From positions 1-9,638 of the forward strand of contig JAUVMD010000027.1 in the NCBI GenBank assembly GCA_030600405.1: DNA of 9,638 bases, given 5' to 3'. The stretch comes from Nitrospirota bacterium (GTDB lineage Bacteria > Nitrospinota > Nitrospinia > Nitrospinales > Nitrospinaceae). The position numbers were made by a program, and so were the translations under genes. Shown in pieces: positions 5,537-9,638 of this stretch (within the stretch, counting starts at the first letter, position 1; each line of letters opens with the position of its first letter). The notes under the pieces were generated by a model that was not told the DNA's origin, made no database searches, and was given only the letters and a program-made list of their open reading frames with translations.

Positions 5537-7083
5537 GTGAGAATCCTCTTAATGGTCTCCGGGACTTTATCCAGAAGATCGCTGGCGATGAGCGGGATTT
5601 CATGATTGGCTTCCGCATAAAGGTCACCCGCCATTCCATGAATGAAAGCTCCCGCTGCAGTTGCAGAAGGCACACTCAATCCCTGTGAGATCAATCCTGC
5701 GATCAGGCCGGTCAACACGTCTCCGGTTCCGGCTGTCGCCATACCAGGATTGCCAGTGGGATTGATCAGGACCGTGCCCTCTGCAAATGCCACCAAAGTG
5801 CGGGCTCCCTTGAGGAGGAGGGTGACATTGTTCTCCTGCGCGAACTCACCCGCCCGTTCAATCCTCTGGTCCAGAATATCCTGCACACTCCACCCGGAAA
5901 GGCGGGACATTTCCTTGGGATGAGGAGTTAATACCATATCGGCATGAATTTGGCCGAGGAGTTTTCCACTTTTACCGAAGGCATTAATGCCATCGGCATC
6001 GATGACCAGCGGACACTCTACCTGAGGCAGAAGGGCTTCCAGCAATTGAACAGTTTCTTTATCAGTGGACAGTCCCGGGCCGACAGCCAGCGCGGTTTTC
6101 CCCTTTAGACTTTTTATGATGGTATCTATGGCTTTCGTAGAGATACATCCGCTTTTGGTTTCCGGCAAAGCAACAGTCATGGTTTCCAGAGGATTGAATT
6201 CGAAGGCCTGATGGCAGGATTCAGGAACCGCCAGGGTGACCAGTCCCGCTCCGGCTCGTAAGGCGGCTAAACCCGTCAACCCGGCAGCCCCTCCCTTGCC
6301 CTTGGAGCCCGCGATCACCAGAGTGTGCCCGTATTCTCCTTTATGAGTATTGGTAGGCCTTTTGGGTAACAACGATTGAATATCTTCCAATTCCAGCCAA
6401 GCCACCGGGATATCCTGCTTCTCAACGGCCTCATGGGGGATGCTGATGTCGAGTATCTGGATTTCACCCATACTTTCTGCGGCGGGGAACAAAAGATGAC
6501 TGCGTTTTAACAATGCCAATGCGGCGGTAACGTTGGCCTTGATATGCGGACCGATCAAATGACCGGAGTCGGAATCCACTCCGGAAGGAATATCGACCGC
6601 GATCACGTATTTCTGGGAAGCATTTACTTTTTTGATGACTTTTTCGTAAAATCCTCCGGCAGGTTTGGAAAGGCCGGTGCCGAACAGGGCATCGACAATG
6701 ATGTCACAATGCCGGAGGAGATGATTTTGAGCTTGGAAATTTTTTTCGGTGACTTCATGAATGGGGACTCCCATTTTGCACGCAATGTCGGCATTGACCC
6801 TGGCATCAGATTTCAATTGCTTTCTCCTTGTCAGCAACAGAATTTCCACCTTGACCCCGTCAATGAACAGATGCCTCGCAATCACAAATCCGTCGCCACC
6901 GTTGTTGCCTTTACCGCACACGATAACGACTTTTTTCTCCAGCAAATCGGGGACGTTTTCATGAATCAGGGAAGCCGCCGCCAGCCCCGCGTTTTCCATC
7001 AGCACCAGACCGGGAATGCCAAATTCTTCGATCGCGGAACGGTCAATTGCCTGCATTTCACTTGCGGTGACAACTTTCTGCAA
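5533..7083 (-). CDS. nnr: Bifunctional NAD(P)H-hydrate epimerase / ADP-dependent dehydratase
   Basis: This enzyme repairs NAD(P)H damaged by hydration. The N-terminal YjeF_N domain (about residues 1-225) interconverts R and S hydrates, and the C-terminal YjeF_C ribokinase-like domain (about 240-516) dehydrates the S form using ADP. Epimerase motifs: GKGNNGGDGF (57-66), DALFGTGLSKP (131-141) and VDIPSGVDS (163-171). Dehydratase motifs: GHTLVIAGSKGKGGAAGL (252-269), LTPHPKE (385-391), and NPTGNPGMATAGTGDVL (441-457) with the likely catalytic Asp455. The 516 residues match the fused E. coli-type protein. The start is TTG at 7083, with GAGG 5 bases upstream and an in-frame TAG shortly before, which excludes a longer start. 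It overlaps tsaE by 4 bases. Confidence 0.96.
   Translation of the reverse strand: MQKVVTASEMQAIDRSAIEEFGIPGLVLMENAGLAAASLIHENVPDLLEKKVVIVCGKGNNGGDGFVIARHLFIDGVKVEILLLTRRKQLKSDARVNADIACKMGVPIHEVTEKNFQAQNHLLRHCDIIVDALFGTGLSKPAGGFYEKVIKKVNASQKYVIAVDIPSGVDSDSGHLIGPHIKANVTAALALLKRSHLLFPAAESMGEIQILDISIPHEAVEKQDIPVAWLELEDIQSLLPKRPTNTHKGEYGHTLVIAGSKGKGGAAGLTGLAALRAGAGLVTLAVPESCHQAFEFNPLETMTVALPETKSGCISTKAIDTIIKSLKGKTALAVGPGLSTDKETVQLLEALLPQVECPLVIDADGINAFGKSGKLLGQIHADMVLTPHPKEMSRLSGWSVQDILDQRIERAGEFAQENNVTLLLKGARTLVAFAEGTVLINPTGNPGMATAGTGDVLTGLIAGLISQGLSVPSATAAGAFIHGMAGDLYAEANHEIPLIASDLLDKVPETIKRILT
5544..5549 (-). promoter_or_regulatory. Ribosome binding site supporting the TTG start of tsaE
   Basis: AGAGGA on the minus strand, inside the last codons of nnr and 7 bases before the TTG of tsaE. 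Its good match and spacing are the main reason to accept the non-ATG start. Confidence 0.6.
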
Positions 7084-7088
7084 AGGAA

Positions 7089-7092
7089 CCTC
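7089..7092 (-). promoter_or_regulatory. Ribosome binding site supporting the TTG start of nnr
   Basis: GAGG (within TTGAGG) on the minus strand, 5 bases before TTG 7083. Together with the upstream in-frame stop it supports this non-ATG start. Confidence 0.5.
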
Positions 7093-7158
7093 AATAGGTG
7101 AAAGCTAACGTGGATTCAAAGAGGACAGACGGGTTTCAACTTCGTCTCGTCCGGTTGC

Positions 7159-7167
7159 ATTCTAACA
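7159..7167 (-). promoter_or_regulatory. Possible extended -10 promoter for nnr-tsaE
   Basis: The minus strand reads TGTTAGAAT, fitting the extended -10 form TG-N-TATAAT with one mismatch. No -35 is recognisable, which is usual for this type. It lies in the longest gap of the window (7084-7207) and would start transcription about 70 bases before the nnr start. Confidence 0.3.
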
Positions 7168-7207
7168 AATATACTTGCAGGGATGGGAGGCCATTTGGCC
7201 GGTTTCA

Positions 7208-7876
7208 TCAGAGAATATAGGGATTTTGTTCCAATGGTTTCAGCACTATTTCCTCCGGTTCGGGCTGGACGCAGTTGATCACCTTGGCTAGTGTCAGATC
7301 CTCTGGATCGGAAAACCGTTTCAGTTGAGGGAAGTCCTGTCCAAAATCCGGCGATCTTAGCAACTGTTTTCTTTCCTCTGGACTCATTCGGTTGAATCGT
7401 TCCGGTGCGATGAGAAAGGTCGTATTGAAAAAGTATTCAAGGAGGAATCGATTGAAATCCAATGCCCGTCCTTCCATTTCAGGAAACAGTTTCCGGCGCT
7501 CCGCTTCATTGTTATAACTGTAATCTTCGACGATATCCAGAAGGCAATCGTATAGAAAGCACAGGTGATAGCAATTCATCGTAAACCAGGTTTGACGATG
7601 AGTCAGGCTGATGAACAACCGGCGCGAAAGATCGCTCAAAATTTCTGTTCCTCCCAAACGGGAAGCGTGAGGAAACAGAATGTCCAGCTGATTGGAAATT
7701 TTCTGCTCCTTCATTTCCTTGATTTCCTGAAACAGACTCTGGGCGTTGGACAGTGCTTTATAAATGAAATGGTAGGGAAAGGGACTGGGATCTTCTTCAT
7801 CGCGAAACTCTTTGTTGCCGGAAGAATTTTTCGGGAGGAGGAGGTCCAAGTAGATATTTTTTTTAAACACCAGCAT
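7208..7876 (-). CDS. Hypothetical protein downstream of glgP
   Basis: I do not recognise this 222-residue protein. It has no signal peptide and no convincing membrane helix, so it is probably cytoplasmic. It looks mainly helical and is rich in aromatic and charged residues. A central amphipathic segment (about 84-120) holds three cysteines (102, 106, 111) and His104, with a fourth Cys at 202. The pattern is suggestive but does not match a metal site I can name. The C-terminal tail has a Pro/Glu stretch (VQPEPEEIVLKPLEQNP). ATG at 7876 is the only ATG after the glgP stop, which is in the same frame 33 bases upstream; no Shine-Dalgarno is visible. Codon use looks like the neighbours. Its position suggests co-transcription with glgP, but a role in glycogen metabolism is only a guess. 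Confidence 0.75.
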   Translation of the reverse strand: MLVFKKNIYLDLLLPKNSSGNKEFRDEEDPSPFPYHFIYKALSNAQSLFQEIKEMKEQKISNQLDILFPHASRLGGTEILSDLSRRLFISLTHRQTWFTMNCYHLCFLYDCLLDIVEDYSYNNEAERRKLFPEMEGRALDFNRFLLEYFFNTTFLIAPERFNRMSPEERKQLLRSPDFGQDFPQLKRFSDPEDLTLAKVINCVQPEPEEIVLKPLEQNPYIL

Positions 7877-7909
7877 GTCGGAAAAGCAGGATAGCAGTCG
7901 ATGTTTGAG

Positions 7910-9638
7910 TTAAGGTTCGATACCCCAGATCAGGCGGCAATATTCGCGGATGGACCGGTCACTCGAAAAGAACCCCATATTAGCAGAATTGATTATAGAC
8001 TTTCGAGTCCAGTTTTCGGGTTCCAGATACAGGGCCTCCACTTTTTTTTGAGTTTGCACGTAATCGCCGAAATCGGCCAACACCCGGTAATGATCGCCAT
8101 GGTTCAGCAAAGAGTCCACAACCGGTAAAAAAATATGAGGATGGTTGGGGGCAAAGTATCCGTCCCGTATCATATCAAGCGCCTGCTTGAGTTCAGGGTT
8201 CGATTCGTAATAATCTCTAGGGTGGTATCCTGCCTTCCTTGTTTGTTCGACTTCCTCCGCCGTCAACCCGAAAATAAAAATATTATCCTCACCGACCCGG
8301 TCTCTGATTTCGATATTGGCTCCGTCCAGCGTGCCGATGGTTAAGGCGCCATTCAACGCCAACTTCATGTTGCCCGTTCCTGAAGCTTCATGCCCGGCTG
8401 TCGATACCTGCTCCGACAGGTCCGCCCCGGGGATGATCCACTCGGCCTTGGTGACACTGTAATTGGGAACGAAGACCACTTTGAGTTGGTCCGAGGTATC
8501 GGGATCGCCATTGACCTTATCTGCAATACTGGTGATCAGCTTGATAACAAGCTTGGCCATCTCATAACCGGGCGCCGCTTTGCCGGCAAAGATGATAGTT
8601 CGGGGAACGCACTCCGTACAAGGACGTTCCTTCAGGCGATTGTAAAGGGCTACCGCATGCAATGCGCACAATAACTGACGTTTGTATTCGTGGATGCGCT
8701 TGACCTGGACGTCGAACAGAGATTCCGGATTCAGCTCAATGGAGAGTTCCTGCTGGACATGTCGTGCCAGGCGCGCTTTGCTGTTTTGTTTCACTTCTCG
8801 CCAGCGTTGGCGGAAATCATCATCTTTTACGTAAGGAAGCAGTTGCCGGAGGATATCCAGATGTGTGGTCCACTCCTCACCCACCGTTTCCGTGATGAGT
8901 TCGGCCAGTTCCGGGTTGCAGGATTTCAACCAGAGCCGTTGTGTGATGCCATTGGTGATATTGTGGAACCGGTCGGGAAACAGATCGTTGTAATCCTTGA
9001 ACACCTTGGTTTTTAAAATCTCTGAATGAAGTTGGGCGACTCCGTTAACGGCATGGCTTCCGACGATAGCGAGGTTGGACATGCGGATAGACTTAACGGG
9101 CTTTTCCTCTATCAGAGACAGCCGTTCGATACGTTTCTCGTCTTGGGGGTATTTTTTTCGGGCTTGTTCTAGAAATTGGCGATTGATCTCATAAATGATT
9201 TCCAGGTGACGAGGAAGGACATGTCCCATCAATTCCGCGGTCCATTTTTCCAAGGCTTCCGGAAGGACGGTATGGTTAGTAAAGGCGCAGGTTTCCACCA
9301 CGACCTCCCAGGCTTCCTCCCATGGGCGGCATTCCTCATCGACCAGAATGCGCATCAACTCCGGTATGGCGAGCGCCGGATGGGCATCGTTTAGTTGAAT
9401 GGCCACTTTACTGCTGAAATTTTCGTAAGTCGCGTGGGTTCGTTTGTATCGGCGAATGATGTCCTGCAGGGACGCGGAGACGAAAAAATATTCCTGCTTT
9501 AAACGCAGTTCCTTGCCCCACATGTTTTGATCGTTGGGATACAGCACCTTGGAAATGGTTTCCGATTCCTGTTTCCGGTTGACCGCTTGAACATAATCCC
9601 CTGCATTGAAGACGCCCAAATCGAACTCCCGTGTTGAG
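7910..9638 (-). CDS. glgP: Glycogen/alpha-glucan phosphorylase, 5' part cut off by window edge
   Basis: This PLP enzyme of the GT35 family cleaves alpha-1,4-glucan with phosphate to give glucose-1-phosphate in the cytoplasm. The last 575 residues or so are visible of an expected 810-850; the N-terminal part is beyond the right edge. The visible part opens with REFDLGVFNAGDY, aligning with the middle of E. coli GlgP. Family motifs follow: ELRLKQEYFFVSASLQDI, QLNDAHPALAIPELMR, TNGITQRLW, VQVKRIHEYKRQ and FVPNYSVTKAEWIIPGADLS. The PLP lysine lies in EASGTGNMK (Lys codon 8363-8365). The C-terminus (SSDRSIREYCRLIW) is complete and ordinary. Frame is open through the window edge, so the true start is outside. 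Whether it prefers glycogen or maltodextrin cannot be told from this part. Confidence 0.97.
   Translation of the reverse strand, partial: STREFDLGVFNAGDYVQAVNRKQESETISKVLYPNDQNMWGKELRLKQEYFFVSASLQDIIRRYKRTHATYENFSSKVAIQLNDAHPALAIPELMRILVDEECRPWEEAWEVVVETCAFTNHTVLPEALEKWTAELMGHVLPRHLEIIYEINRQFLEQARKKYPQDEKRIERLSLIEEKPVKSIRMSNLAIVGSHAVNGVAQLHSEILKTKVFKDYNDLFPDRFHNITNGITQRLWLKSCNPELAELITETVGEEWTTHLDILRQLLPYVKDDDFRQRWREVKQNSKARLARHVQQELSIELNPESLFDVQVKRIHEYKRQLLCALHAVALYNRLKERPCTECVPRTIIFAGKAAPGYEMAKLVIKLITSIADKVNGDPDTSDQLKVVFVPNYSVTKAEWIIPGADLSEQVSTAGHEASGTGNMKLALNGALTIGTLDGANIEIRDRVGEDNIFIFGLTAEEVEQTRKAGYHPRDYYESNPELKQALDMIRDGYFAPNHPHIFLPVVDSLLNHGDHYRVLADFGDYVQTQKKVEALYLEPENWTRKSIINSANMGFFSSDRSIREYCRLIWGIEP

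Noticed and set aside
6544..7101. A 185-codon open frame on the plus strand opposite nnr
   Set aside because: It lies wholly antisense to the epimerase domain, whose motifs are unmistakable on the minus strand; the plus-strand product shows no recognisable domain.
7189..7202. Inverted repeat GGCC-AAAT-GGCC after the hypothetical gene, considered as a terminator
   Set aside because: The stem is only 4 bp and no T-run follows it on the transcribed strand.

Overview
This window is a stretch of conserved chromosomal genes from a Gram-negative bacterium. All eleven genes lie on the minus strand and are tightly packed; the longest gap is about 124 bases. The LPS-export genes (lptC, lptA, lptB) show a cell with a lipopolysaccharide outer membrane. 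The order lptC-lptA-lptB-rpoN-hpf-ptsN is typical of Proteobacteria. The deltaproteobacterial-like glgP and nnr-tsaE neighbours, and an EI gene directly after ptsN, would fit a deltaproteobacterial or Nitrospinota-like lineage. That placement is an inference; no 16S or other marker is present.

In transcription order, from high to low coordinates: (1) glgP, running off the right edge, releases glucose-1-phosphate from glycogen and is followed by an unrecognised 222-residue protein. (2) nnr, a fused NAD(P)H-hydrate epimerase/dehydratase, overlaps tsaE, the ATPase of tRNA t6A synthesis. (3) lptC, lptA and lptB encode parts of the LPS transport bridge. (4) rpoN (sigma-54), hpf (ribosome hibernation factor), ptsN (EIIA-Ntr) and the first 246 residues of ptsI (phosphotransferase enzyme I), running off the left edge, form a nitrogen/PTS regulatory block.

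The most interesting signal is in the 61-base gap between tsaE and lptC. It holds a near-consensus sigma-54 promoter (GG-N10-GC with most flanking consensus bases) pointing into lptC-lptA-lptB-rpoN. If it is active, sigma-54 would help transcribe its own gene together with LPS export genes. The predicted leader is only about 10 bases and has no Shine-Dalgarno sequence.

Other points: four genes start with GTG or TTG; LptC is short at its C-terminus; ptsI follows ptsN with no HPr, HPr kinase or RapZ gene between them; and the protein after glgP is unrecognised. I found no mobile elements, CRISPR arrays, RNA genes or convincing intrinsic terminators. No gene-free stretch exceeds 300 bases.
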